Assembly (NCBI GenBank): GCA_038501195.1
Contig: JBBPUQ010000001.1
Span: 2,232,001 to 2,296,000 of the forward strand
Source of the DNA: Nemania diffusa
Taxonomy: Eukaryota > Ascomycota > Sordariomycetes > Xylariales > Xylariaceae
DNA length: 64,000 nucleotides
Direction: 5' to 3'
Part shown: positions 11,598-23,724 of the stretch, piece by piece
Position numbering within the stretch: position 1 is the first letter of the stretch
Layout: each line of letters opens with the position of its first letter
The notes under the pieces: model-generated
Database searches by the model: none
What the model was told of the DNA's origin: nothing
Seen by the model: only the letters and a program-made list of their open reading frames with translations
Translations under genes and position numbers: made by a program

Positions 11598-12743
11598 TCA
11601 TAAGGTGGCTGGTGGTTTTCATGATTACGATATTGCCTTTCGTGTCGTCCAAGGGTTGGGGCGGAGGTATAATCCCACGGGGCGCGCATCGCGTCTTGTT
11701 TTTGTCAGATTGATATTGTAACAGGTATCCAGGGAGCTGGTAATGTTCGTGTAACCAAGGACTGCAGGCTATACCGCAGTATCACAAATGACGGGAGTGA
11801 GATTGTCATGAAATTAGGTAAATTTTTGCTGCTAAGATACCTAGATAGACGACGAATTCCCAATCAATCGAGACAGATAGATAGAAAAGTGCCGTTTCCA
11901 TGCAAGTAGGCGACCGAATCTTTCGCCCGTATCATTCATTTCCTTGCAGCGCCTTTTCCCGGCGCCTGGCCCAGCCTGCTTATGGATGATGGCACCAGAA
12001 ATGCTCTTCCCGCCCAAAGTTCCCAATTAGAAATGAGGAGTAAAAAGAGGAAATAGAAAAGTAAAAAGTTCATATACACATGACTCAAACTCAAAAACCA
12101 GAGTTCCACCACCCAGGACCCGATGCTAAACTCCGCCCATGCGCGCGCGATACGATGCGCGAGAAAAGAAAAAAACGATTGTGAAGTTATAGTCATCGGA
12201 CAAAAATGCAACGGATGCGAGGTAAGTCGCGTTTTCGGTCTATCAACAGGAAAACAAGCTGCGCGAAGAAGGAAAACAAGAAATATGCACTAGTCGGGAT
12301 GGTGGTGAGAAGCACCGACCCTGAAACCGGACGAATCAAGGAGATCTCAATGGTGCTTGAGGCGTCTGGATCATTGAAGTGACCATTAAAAAGAAATTAT
12401 AGGTAGAAGGGAGGCGTGTGAGAAGCGAAGGTAAGGAGAAGAGGTGTGAAGCGAGCGTGGATCCGAAGCCCCCCCTTGGTAACCGGCAGCCTCAGCTAGG
12501 TAGCTTATGGTGTGCGCGGCAGGGATGCCGGGGTAGCAACGTAGCAAACGCAATAACAATGCGGCTGTTTGAAATTTTTTTCCCTTTCCCCTCCCTAACT
12601 CCGATTTCGTAAATGTGAGTCACAATACAATGCGATGCGATGCGATGTAATGCAGGCTGTGCTCGGCTGTGACGAGCAATAGTCTGGGTCAGAGCCTTCT
12701 GTCGTGTGAATATTGATTTCTTGGGGTGCAGGGGCTGCCTGGC
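11598..12743. other. Convergent 3' intergenic region
   Basis: Lies between the 3' ends of the GCP4 gene and the minus-strand unknown gene. It contains a GATGC pentamer repeat at about 12631-12650 but no supportable gene. Confidence 0.55.
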
Positions 12744-14241
12744 CTAGTAGGCAGCCACAGCCTTCTGGGAGCGAAGCGGGCTTTGGGGGCGATGTTGATG
12801 ATGTTCCGAGAATCGGCGATGAAGCAGATGTTGTACAAAGGAGCGGGGTCTGGTGAACTCGACGTCCGGCAGGCTGAAGCGGCGGACGCGATGTTTGTTG
12901 GGTTGCCAACGCGCCTTGATGCAGTCATCAACGAGGGCCATCAGACCAGTTGAGACAACAACGCTGTAAACAAGTTAGATAAAACTAGGTCACCGGGAGT
13001 AACCTGGAATACAGTGTCGCGGGAGTAAATGTATAAGGTGTGTGTGGGTTGATTTGGCTAGTAGTAGTTTTGAATCTTCAAGGGGGTAAATGTAGATGTA
13101 CTTACTCTGCGACATCTGTCTGCACATCAATCAGGCTCTGATCACTTATCCACATGTGATAGGGAGGAATCCATCCACCAGCACGCTCGTCGATGGCGAT
13201 TTGGTTAGGCGATCGAGTCTCGGGAACCATATGAGCTACAGGCGTTCTCTCGCCGTCACGAAACAGATGGAAAGAGATTGTCCCTGTCAACTTGTCCACA
13301 ATCCGTCTCCAGGTGTATTTATGCTCCCACCACTCGAACTCGTACTTCTTCGCCTTGTGGCCACGACGTTGGATATCCACTCGTGCGTAGTTTGAGAACT
13401 CCAGCTTGATGGCATTTGTAGGAACAGGACGCGCCCTCTGCTTATATTCATGTGCAAAGGGGTGATCGACGCTACTCTGTGTCTCGTCATCAGCTACCGT
13501 CGTTGAATGGCTAGTCCCCGGCCGACTTTTAGCAGAAAACAGTGACCCGTAGGTAGGTGAGCGCCGTAGTGCTGGTCGACATGTGAGAGTCTTCACGGCC
13601 GTGGAAACAGACTTCGGGAAATTCGGATGCCGTGTCTCAGCTGGGTCCAAGTATTTACGCTTGGAGTTGCAGACCTCACGACCAGAGTCCCGGCAGTACC
13701 GTCGGAGGGAGAATTCGCGCTTGTTCAAATCCCGCATTCGTAAGTGAAAGAGTTGAATTGTCTTCCTCCGGCGCCCGGATACAATCGTATCCACGCGAAG
13801 ATTCATGTTACCATCCGGTGTCAAATCATCGTGGCGGATTATGAGCTTGTTCATGGACGGGAACAGAGCAGCGAAGTCCTCGGGAGTTGAAGGTTTAACG
13901 TTGATATCTTCAATCTCATGACAGTACATGGGCAGCTGGGGGATCTCGGGATATTCAATGCTATCAAGCTCTGATTCGTCGTCTTCCTCGTATGATGCCC
14001 GCGATGAGTATGTCTCCACTGACGAACGGGGATACAGGCTCGTTGCCGGCGAAAGGTCCTCGCGGTAACATGATGATTGTGTTCTCAGGGTACGTGGGGT
14101 TGAGCCCTTGGTGGATGGTGGTGAACTATCGTACAGAGACGATGGGTCAGTGCTCCTCGAGTCGTATGAGTCGGAGCTCTGCCTCGTATGCCGGGTGCTA
14201 GTGGTGTGATTGGAGTTGTTGGTATCTCTCCTTCGAGCCAT
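12744..14241 (-). CDS. Conserved basic protein of unknown function, 451 aa, two exons
   Basis: I do not recognise a named domain. The N-terminal ~100 residues are Ser/Thr/Arg-rich (MARRRDTNNSNHTTSTRHTR...) and likely disordered. An acidic stretch (EEDDESELDSIEYPEIPQLP) leads into a folded-looking region with many Trp, Arg and Tyr residues: LRMRDLNKREFSLRRYCRDS, KKYEFEWWEHKYTWRRIVDK and RAGGWIPPYHMWISDQSL. Exon 1 is 14241-13106 and exon 2 is 12963-12744, with a 142-bp intron (12964-13105; GTAAGT...CAG). The splice VQTDVA-DVVVSTGLMALVDDC extends the protein 73 residues past the point where the unspliced frame would stop. An upstream in-frame ATG at 14292 would add 17 residues; I prefer 14241 because MARRRD begins the basic segment. 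The even phase and smooth splice argue for a real gene. Confidence 0.78.
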
Positions 14242-14505
14242 GATGAGTAGTATATCGAGTACGGAGCAATGCGCTGGTTGCACAGAAGACAACTCTGCAC
14301 CGAGTATCGAAAGCGAGAGAGAGGGTGGTCTGTCACTTATATCCGTCGGGAAGCAGGGGTGTAATACTTTCGGGGTCCTGGATAACTATAATCAAGTGGG
14401 CCGACCAATTCACGCAGATGTGATTAGATATATATAAGTAGCCTCCGCTGCGGCCTAACGACTAGGTACCTTCGATCTTGTTGATGCAAGGGAACAATTC
14501 TGGGG

Positions 14506-14536
14506 TAGTAGTAGTAGTAGTAGTAGTAATAATAAT
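14506..14536. repeat. TAG/TAA trinucleotide microsatellite
   Basis: About eight TAG units run into TAA units, upstream of the minus-strand unknown gene. Confidence 0.85.
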
Positions 14537-17500
14537 GCTGGGCTTGGGCCGTAGAGGAGGTTGAGAGGCCGTGCCCCAATGAGCGCCTAGGAATTAGGTT
14601 AAAGTGTATGGTAAGTTAAGAAAAAAACCTTCCCGTATGCAGAGGAAGAAGTGTGAGTGCTTGAATTGACGGGTCATATCAGGTCTTAACTAGATATCAT
14701 GACTGGGGCAACATGGCATGACGAGAGACGTGGATTTAGAAGGGTGAAGACGCCGGGGTGTGAGCTGACAACGGGCTCGCTCACTTACATACATTCGATA
14801 GAAGTACGCAAGTAACAAGACCTACCTATCTTACACTTACATACATCTATACAGAGACAGCGGGACTCTGTGTACGTACATAACACAGTACTACCAGAGC
14901 ACAGCACAGCAGCACAGCAAAGCACAGCAAAGCACATTGTGGATGACAGCCAGCCAGCCAGGGCAGACCCGTCTCGAGGGAAACCCGCGGGCAGACTCGG
15001 AGAGTGGGAGATACTGTACGTATACTGCGTACATGGCATGGCATGGCTACCAAGGAAAGCGCCTCGGTACCTGATGATGAGCAAACGTGGTGTGTCATGG
15101 CTTCGCAGGGCTCGGTCTCGGGCGAAGGTCGTTGGGTGCGAACCCTGGTCACCCACGAAGCTGGCGAACAAGTGCGGACGCATCGAGTATCCCAGGGAAT
15201 ACTAGTAGCTAGTAGGTAGGTAGGTCGTAGATGGATGTGTGTGGGGGTGGGTGAGTGACTGCGGGATCTACCAATGCTGCACCGTATTCTGTGCACTACC
15301 TTACTTATTGTAGTATGAAGGTATTAAGCTATGTAAGTATAGGTATGTCTGTATTATCCTACGTATGTACAGGTGCGACGACAGCACGCAGACATATGAC
15401 ATTTTACCCTAGTTAGTCTAGTAATAAGTAATAAGTAGGTAGATGCATACCTATTTAGTTTAGGTTATAAGTATACTTAGTATGCCTAGGCCCTAGGGCC
15501 TTAGTATGCGCACCTATGTATAAGTAGATAGGTGGTAGACGACAGGGAGCACGGCATGGAGGCGCGGCGACAGCGGCGGCTACATTGGTCAAGATCTGTC
15601 AGCACATCAATATGTATGTATAATTCGATGTGGTATTGCATGCCAACAACGCCCGCCATTCGCGAACGCTTGGGATGAATAGTGAATAGTCCGTCTTGAC
15701 CTACATAGTACAGTAGACTCTTGGTCTTACGCAATAGACTAGATAGATAGATGCCTACTTACCTGATCGATAGATAGATGGTGCTTAGACAGACATCGAA
15801 CCACCGACCAACCATCCAACCATCTTGCTCACACGTGGTTCAAATGCGGCATTTGGCGATATGCATTCTAGATTATTCCAAGGCAGGATATAATAATACC
15901 CTTCTTCATCAGCATTTGCGCACGTCCATGTTGGCACAAATGTTATGACAGCCAGGCAAAGAGAGCCAAAACCACCGAGACGACTAAATTATGCAGACTA
16001 ATAATAGGTAGGTACCTGGTAGGGACTGTGCGCGTATCTATTTGCGAGAAGAGAACAAGTGAAGAGAGTGCACGATGATAGTGGGGGATTTGGGGACGGT
16101 GGTATCACATCTCAGTGGTAGAAGGTTAGGTAGGTGGGTAGCTAAATCTTCTGTCTAACTCGGGTGGTCTAGTTGCTTTTACACGTATGTTAGACAGTTT
16201 CTTAGTTGGGTAGTGCCCGCCTCCTAGATTGGTCGTCCAGCCTGAGGTTATAGTGCTGAGGCGAGAGATCACAGGTAGTGTGCCACCTACGTGGGTGGCT
16301 AGTGGTGGCTTTAGCTCGGAGGTATGCGCTCTGAAGTGCCTATGGTGGTGGTTTTTTTAGTGGGTTTTCTTTTTTCCTGTTCTCCCAAACAAGCTCTCTC
16401 TCTGACCAATTCTCTCATCACTGTCTCCTAATGGAGTTCGCCGATACATGAAGAAATAGCCACTGAACAATTCCCAAGTTGTAGCAGCCAAAATGAAAAT
16501 TTTTCTCTCTCACTCCCTTTCCCTCGCGCTTTCGCGCTGTAACGTCTCATTCAAACCAATTGGCCAACTGCAAAGCCAAGTCACGTATCGACGACGAAGG
16601 TGTGTGTGCATGTCGTGTCAAAAATATAGCTATTTTCAACCAGCTCAACTTCACTACCTGCTCCATCTACCGTCGAGGTGAAATAGGTGCTCTCTATGGA
16701 TTGCGTGCTTATTATCGTATCGCCATTGCAGCACGCACTGCCGAACTTGAATGAACAGTTCACTCAATTCGACAGGAAAAACTCGCGCGATCCGCCAATT
16801 GAACCGCATCTCGCGATAGCACGGCATAGAAACCGAGTCAAGCCCATAATACCTTTGCTGTCGCTGTCGCTTATCGCTTCTTTCAAGCGCAAATTGGTTA
16901 GACGATGCAGAGCTACGATGCGATGGACGATAGCAACCATGTTATCAACCCATCGAATGCAACCCTCTCGTCAAATAAGAATTCCCGTTTTACAGTGAAA
17001 ATGCTACCTCGGCATCGCCTTCAAATGCCATTTGTGGAGCGACGGGCCCTCGTTTTTTTTCCTTCTCTCTCTCGGTACAAACTCCTCACCCATCCATCCT
17101 CGTGCATCGCTTTAATGGTAGGCGTAACCGTCGCATCGAACACATCGAAACACCCTAGAGAGGTTCTTCCAGCACCCGCATGTTATGTGTCGGGTTATCT
17201 GATATGCTACTAGTTTCATTTGTTGTTCGCATCCTCTGAGCTTCTATAAGTCCTTTTCTAGTATAAGCTATCAACTAAGTCGTCTTGAAAGGTGGACGAC
17301 CCATAAATGCATGGATTTTTTGGGCACTGCCAAGTTGTGCCTCTATCTATATAGAGCTAATGCGCCACGGAGGTTCACGATCATTCCCGCAACAGCACGA
17401 TGGTGGGACATGTTAATGACACTACTTACTCTCATGAACATGCATTTTACACTTTCTATCTAGGTAGTCGGATCGACTAGTTGAAGAACCCTTGTCTATT

Positions 17501-20500
17501 TCTGCACTCCTGCATGTTGCCCTTTCGGGGCAGCGGTGTGGCATTCGCTCATTCGCTGGGGAATTGGGGCCCGACCTCCACGTCAAATGTCATCGTCGTG
17601 CTAGGCGTTCCGGGGACACTCAGGCACGTGTTTCAGGCGCCCCACGAAGTGCATCCCCTGCTGAGGCTGTCCGAGAACTACGCAATGGTTGGTCGCCAGG
17701 TGTTCTGCTTCTTTATCATGGAGCTACTCGGAAAGGTAAGTATGCCCGGTTAGGTCACTATGCCCCCTCGGTGCAGGGAGCAGCTTCTGCGACGCCGAGT
17801 AGGTACTCCAGCTCAGACTTCATGGTTCTCGACGCATCTTAGGCTCACCAAGCCCAATGACAAGGCGCTTACCACTCTTCTCCGAGAACGGAACTCAGAT
17901 ACTAAGTATACTCTTTTGTTCTCAACGGCGTCTGTGTTCGAGAATTTGGTCAGTAAATAATCAATTACGCAGTTGACGAGTAGATTCTAGATGCTCGCTG
18001 TTCGAAGAATCGAGCTCGTACCAACTATGAATAATCAATTCATAGAGGCGCAGCATGGTTGGAAGAAATTCTCCGATCACGCCGTTCCGACAATTCAAAC
18101 ATGTATTAGATAGTTCTTACATGACTTACATGTCGTCCCCTATCAAAATATGTACCCCACAATACAACGCAAAATACCGAAACCGGTATCTCGCGACCAA
18201 AGATATTCCTATTCGACCGGTATTAAGGAGCCGCTGCTGCAATCAAGTGGCTCTTGAAAATCAGATCTTCCTAATATAGCTCTCTTGGGAGAACATTGGG
18301 CAAAGGTCGCGCGAACCGAGGCCCTGCACCTGTAGTTTTGGTACCGGGCCGGTCACTCTATGTGGACTCGGGAGCACGCGCAAAGATGTCCGATTGCTTC
18401 CATCAACGGTCACGCCGATCACGATTTCGACGGTTTCATGAGTTTTGTGATTCGGCTATCATTCAGTTTCCATGATAGTCACCTTAGGTGTTTCTTGTGT
18501 CAAGATAGGACTGCCAAGCTCCCCGTCCTCATTTCATCACTTTCAGGTTCTCTGCCAGTTGCCAAATACTAGCTGTAAGATATCTCAATCCAGCTTCTGC
18601 TGTATGTGAAGTAGTATTAAACGAAGGTCGACGTGTAAATAGGGAGGCTGATCTTATTACACAAGATATCATGAAACGCACGCGGCAGCGTGTGCACGTG
18701 CTGATGCCGCGGAGCTCGGTCAATGAGACCAGAGAAGCCGTCCATATCTACTCCTTGCCACCTAGTGCCGCCCTTAATTGCATGGGTTTACCCTTGATTT
18801 ATTGGACCAAGGAAGAGCCGCCAAAGTGCGCCGCGTGACTCCCTTGTGGCGGGTTAGATCATCTTCGAAGCTCGTACAAGATAATCCAGGATAATGACCC
18901 GAGACCCTCATAACTGAATATATCTATAGTTGTCTTTTGCTCCTCATTCGTTCAGTTTGTCAGGGGTTGATATCGTCCCCTACCTCTACCACTCACTAGA
19001 GTCTGACGCGTACTCGAATTGTTACTTTCAGGAATTCTATTAGGCACCTATATCCAGAAAACGGATCACTAAGAGAGTATACATGAGCAATCAAGCATAT
19101 GCCAGCAGACCTGCATCGCTGCTGTCGTTCTCTGGGTAGGACTTGCTTCCTCACCAGGCACCACGTTGCATTGACTAGTTCGGGTAATATTAAAGCGCTG
19201 ATCAACACAGCTTAGTTGTCTCGTAATAACACGTAAGCATACTCGAGTCAGGATTTACTGAGGTGGATAACTACTTAGATTATCAAGATACGCTCAGCTG
19301 TAACACTCCCACTAGATATTGCCTAGGTAGAGCACACTCCACTCAACACGTCAACTGCGATCGTATGCCAGCCTGGACAAAAACAGCTGGCAAGCGTCAC
19401 CTTATTGCAAGTAAGACCTATGATTATTAATTGTAACATAACAAATCATTCATTGTGGCCCGAAAATCAACCTCGCGTCTGCCAGAGAGAAGGTTGATCA
19501 ATACCTTTCAGCGTCTGAGTTGAACCATGACGCAAACTTATAAACTATTGACATGTAAATCTCTAAGTGAGAAAGTAAGAAAAGGTCTGAGGGGGTCGTT
19601 ATATACATGAAAAGGCGGAGAATTATAACATTCTCTACACCGACGGCCGGGCAAAGCAAAAAATAACACGGGGTGCAATATTCATAATATCAAGAGCCAT
19701 TAGGTCAAAAAGTCGTCTGATTCATAAGATATATCTTTACTATGACGTTGAAGATAATTGCCTCATGATTATTAGGCCCAGAACTAACTTCATGAACGGA
19801 ATCGTGCAAGTTTATGCTTATAGTCTAATTGTTACACAAGTCGGCTTGATCCTTGCCTATTAACCTTTACATTTATAGGTGTTCAGAAGATATGCCAAAT
19901 TAGGACTGATCTCTACTTTTAAACAGTAATTTATTTTGTCTTTTGTTGCTAAGATATAAAATACACTGTCAAATATGAATTTTTTAGAAATGAAACCTGT
20001 GAAAGTATATTCTAGTTTAGGAGGCGCAACTATTAACCAGGGTCTAGCATACACCTGATTACCCCCAATTCTCTAGATATAAGTCAACGCCACTCACTAG
20101 TAATAGGTTGAGCGAAGCCAAAGTTGACGAGAGCTAATTAAACCGTTACAGTACCTTCTTGATTCTTTGCCTATGCCGCTCGGATCGTGCATCAAGTTTA
20201 TCGCCGCTATTAAGTTGGTGTGGTATTACTGCATAAGGTTTAGGGGAAAATATAGCACGTGCTTAACGGCTTCATTGTAGCACAAAATTTATGATCCGAC
20301 TTTATTACGTCAAGCTCCAAACACAATACAACCTACCGCCGGCCGGTCATAGACTGCAGATTGTCACGATAGTGATCACGTCTGCAAGGAAAGGGTCGCG
20401 AAAATTGAGGTCACCTGGGGAGAAAGTAAAAGTAACCGGTCAAAAGTGTAATAATACTACCGTCTTTAGGTAGCCGATATGACGATACTTAGGCTCCGGA

Positions 20501-21887
20501 ATAGTATATTGCCACAACCTAATATCACGACCTCTAATCTGACGTCAAGACATCTACGACATGCTACATCTATTCGCACATAGTTAGCATCGTATAAAAT
20601 TGGCCACAGATACAACATAAGCGAATATGAGAGGATAAATTGTTAATATACCTAGGTGACACGCATGACCTAAGTACCGCCAGTGTAGCAATGCCAAACC
20701 ACGCCTCGTGAGGTGTGAGGCGAGAAGCCAAAGAGCTTCACGGAGACAGCAGTACACTTTCACTTGTTTAACCTGTCCCTCTCGGTATTATTAAATCCTT
20801 ATAATTCATCTAATAGGAGTCGCTAAGCGGAATGTAGGCTGATAACGTGTCCATAGCGTGGCATGTTGCTGCCTACCAACATGAAAATCAAGAACAATAG
20901 ACTGCAACGTCGTAATAAAAAGCAAAGGGTATTATCATTATGGGTACTTGCTATTTTTTTTCTTACCAAGAGAATATAGACCCAGAGTCCAGGAAGGAAT
21001 GCACACCAACCTTTGCATGTTTTACTAAAGAGATGATGCCTCGAGTATTGAAATTAACATAGCAAATATAACACGCATGGGTATGCTCGTTAGCGTAAAC
21101 AGCAGCATTTAAGAGAATTCATCAGCCCATACTCCTTGAAGGCTGACCTGTTAGCCTAGTAGTATTCATAGTTCAGAGCTTATTTTCTGTAAATGTAGGT
21201 GTACATCCACCGACTCCTTTGTTTATCTTCTAACCTTTTCTAATACAGTTGAAGAGAACTCCGGGGCTGTAAGTTGCTACCTGATCTACTGGATCCTGTT
21301 TGGATAGTATCATTGACATGAGCTTTCATCCTAGACGCTGGTTTTTAGTCACCTTTTACTAATTCTGGGGTTTCCTAACGCTGAATGCTGACACCGGCGA
21401 CCTTAGAACGTATACACTAGCAAAAATCTCGCTGTGCACTAGGTTCGCCGTTGCCGATGGTTTTCACCAAGTCCTAACGTTGAAGGGATACTGTCACGAC
21501 TACAATCATAAATTGTAAGTACCTAGAATCCCAGTTCAGTTGATGGTTACTGACCTGGATTTGGCTAACACTTTGAAAGTGAATATAACACACTCTTTAA
21601 GATTGACGAAGCTCTCATCTCGAGGCGCTTTTCTCGAAAGCGTGGTCACTTTTTGAGGAATTTCCCATACGAGAATTACTTCGCCTAGATTAAGGTGCGT
21701 CGGCAGATGGGCAGTTTCTAACTATATATCGATCTAGGCTCACCTTGACACCTCGTCTAAAACTCACTGTTTTGTTGCACGCAATTGAATTCGCATTCGA
21801 ATATGACATAGGAATTCTGCTGTATTATGTATGTTTTAGTTGTATCCTTGTAGGTAGTTGTTCTGCGCTGTGCTTTCGTTTGGTACC

Positions 21888-21905
21888 TACCTACCTAGGT
21901 AGGTA
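21888..21905. repeat. Perfect 18-bp palindrome of the CCTAGG family
   Basis: TACCTACCTAGGTAGGTA reads identically on both strands. It lies about 230 bp upstream of the start of the split Zn2Cys6 gene. Shorter relatives occur near 6036, 57931-57948 and 60600. Confidence 0.8.
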
Positions 21906-22137
21906 CTGCTTAGGTGATCCTGGCCCGTGATTCGATAAATGAATATACCTGGTTGACTAAATAAGTGGCTCGATGAATTGCATTTCCGTATGGATTATGT
22001 TTTACCACTTGCGTCCTCCATCGGTCTCGTCCATTCTGATTATCTACGATGAGTGACGATACTCTATCTCACTACTGATTTAGGTAAGTCCGCAATGCCT
22101 TGATACGTCTATACGCGTTTGACCTGAAATTAGGAAA

Positions 22138-22709
22138 ATGGACACGGAAGCATCGGCCGCTTGGACACCGAAAAGCACGCACAGGAGCTCCAGCGGCTGT
22201 TGGACTTGTCGACTGCGGCGCAAGAAATGCAACGAGCAGCATCCTGTGTGTGATGGCTGCGATGCACTCAATCTCACTTGCCATTATGCCCAAGAAAAAC
22301 CCTACTGGATGGATGGCGGTACGAGACAAGAGGAGATGGTTGAGCATTTGAAACGCAAGGTCAAGGAAAAGGGCCATCGCCGCATCGGGAATCACAACCA
22401 GAACGACCACACTGGATTCGCCCAGGTCACCACTGACGCAAGGATGACTCTATCTCAAAGACCCGGTCCTACGCTGCCAGCATTGAATGCGCTCACCACA
22501 ACTCCCGCTACTCACGGAGAAGGGATCAGATCACCCGTCTCCCAAGCCCTTAATGTCGGCTCTCAGCGACGGGCTAACTGCAAGTTCGCCCCCAATATGC
22601 CTCGTCGCAATTCTACATCTGCTCAGTCAGACGACTCTATTCTCATCATTTTCTACATTGAGCAAGTGTTTCCCTTCTTATTCCCATTTTATTAACCTCC
22701 TCTGCTCCA
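22138..22709 (+). pseudogene. N-terminal half of a Pro1-like Zn2Cys6 regulator, split by the AT-rich element
   Basis: Encodes the zinc-cluster DNA-binding domain at about residues 21-44 (CWTCRLRRKKC..CDGCDALNLTC). It is followed by YAQEKPYWMDGGTRQEEM and a basic helix, the arrangement typical of Pro1-like/Fungal_trans_2 regulators. A low-complexity linker leads to DDSILIIFYIEQVFPFLFPF, which in this family opens the regulatory domain. The open frame then meets TAA at 22693-22695. Beyond that codon the same frame continues with PPLL up to CTCCA at 22705-22709, where the inserted block begins. The missing C-terminal domain is at 47850-49100. If expressed, this half would give a 185-aa protein with a DNA-binding domain but no regulatory domain. 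The promoter side appears intact. Confidence 0.82.
22705..22709. repeat. Candidate 5-bp target-site duplication, left copy
   Basis: CTCCA here and at 47850-47854. Joining the two flanks with one CTCCA copy restores a single reading frame between the two gene halves, which supports a duplication. The caveat is that the right copy is also complementary to the outer end of the inverted repeat (TGGAG). Confidence 0.5.
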
Positions 22710-22718
22710 CTTTAACCG

Positions 22719-22770
22719 CTGGAGGCTTGATTTTCTATTTTTAGCAAGATCTTAGCTTTAAACACATGTT
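22719..22770 (+). repeat. Left terminal inverted repeat, 52 bp
   Basis: Begins CTGGAGGCTTGATTTTC and ends ACACATGTT. Against the reverse complement of 47804-47855 it matches at 48 of 52 positions without gaps. Three of the four mismatches are transitions, with A/T on this side, as expected if this copy was mutated more by RIP. Confidence 0.88.
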
Positions 22771-22822
22771 GCGAGAGTTTATTGTAAGAGTTTGCTGCAA
22801 AAGTTTACTGTAAAAGTTTGTT
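22771..22822 (+). repeat. Left subterminal repeats, 13-bp period
   Basis: Four imperfect copies of a 13-bp unit (GCGAGAGTTTATT, GTAAGAGTTTGCT, GCAAAAGTTTACT, GTAAAAGTTTGTT). The core AAAGTTT recurs in the opposite orientation inside the right end, as subterminal transposase-binding repeats often do. Confidence 0.75.
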
Positions 22823-23724
22823 TTATATATAAAAATATTATTTAGCTATAAAATTTTAAAACTAATTATATTTTAATACTTTTATTATTTAAACTTTTAT
22901 TTTTGTTTTATAAAATATATATAGTTAGTTTTAAAATAAAACTATTTTTAAATATATATATTATTACTAATTTAATTAATGTTTAATTTTGTAATTATTT
23001 TATAATATTTATATTTTTAAAACTTTTTTAAATAAACTTAAATAATAACTTTTTATATTTAAACTAAATTTTTTTAGTTTTATATTTATAATAGCTATAT
23101 TTTATTAATTTTATTTTTTATTTAATAAATAATATTAATTTAATATTTAATTAAAAATACTTTTTAAATTGTTTAAGTTTAAAAATTATATTATAACATT
23201 TTAAAAATAAATTTGTTTATATTTATAATATTTAGTTGTTATTAAATAATATATATTATAAATTTTAATATTTTTTGTTTTAAAATAAATAAATTTTTAT
23301 TTAAAAATTGTTTTTTTAATAACTAAATTATAAAATATATATTATATAAAAAGCTTTTATTAAAAGTTTAATATTATTAAAATATTATATTTAAAAAAGT
23401 TTAAATAGTTATAAAAATAGCTTTTAAATTTTAATATAAATTAATTTGTTTAATTTTATTATTTATTTATTATTTAGTTTTATTAACTAAAATATATAAA
23501 TAATAAATTTATAATAGTTTGTTAAAATTAAATAAATTTAATTTATTAATAAAAAAAAAACTAAATATTAAATTTATAAAATTAATTTTAAATTTTTGTT
23601 ATATTAAAAATAATTATTTATAAATTAAAAATTTTATATTTAAATTTAGTTTTTTTATATATAACTTTAGTTTTATATTTATATTTAATTTATATTATTT
23701 AATTAAATTAATTAGCTATTTTTT

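Larger units (their letters stand above)
14242..22137. other. Long gene-poor stretch, 7.9 kb
   Basis: Normal base composition at first, becoming more AT-rich after about 18.9 kb, with no ORF that carries a recognisable motif or plausible exon structure. It contains simple repeats (TAG at 14506, CAC/CAG-rich at about 14897-14937, GATA near 15740-15775) and many TAGGTAGG/CCTACCTA words. A slightly GC-richer island at about 17480-17960 has open frames and one GTAAGT donor-like site but no family resemblance. Confidence 0.55.

Noticed and set aside
11162..11689. 175-codon minus-strand frame over the GCP4 3' end
   Set aside because: Ser/Thr/Arg-rich shadow of the GC-rich coding end of GCP4.
15100..15160. 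GGTGCGAACCCTGGTC as a tRNA T-arm
   Set aside because: No acceptor, D or anticodon stems can be folded around it.
14785..15296. Overlapping 110-149 codon frames on both strands
   Set aside because: They arise from Cys/Ser-rich simple repeats (CACAGCA-type) with no conserved motif and no splice logic.
22701..22715. CACTT at the left junction as a CACTA-type transposon end
   Set aside because: The right end lacks the matching TAGTG/AAGTG, and the flanking repeat is 5 bp rather than 2-3 bp.
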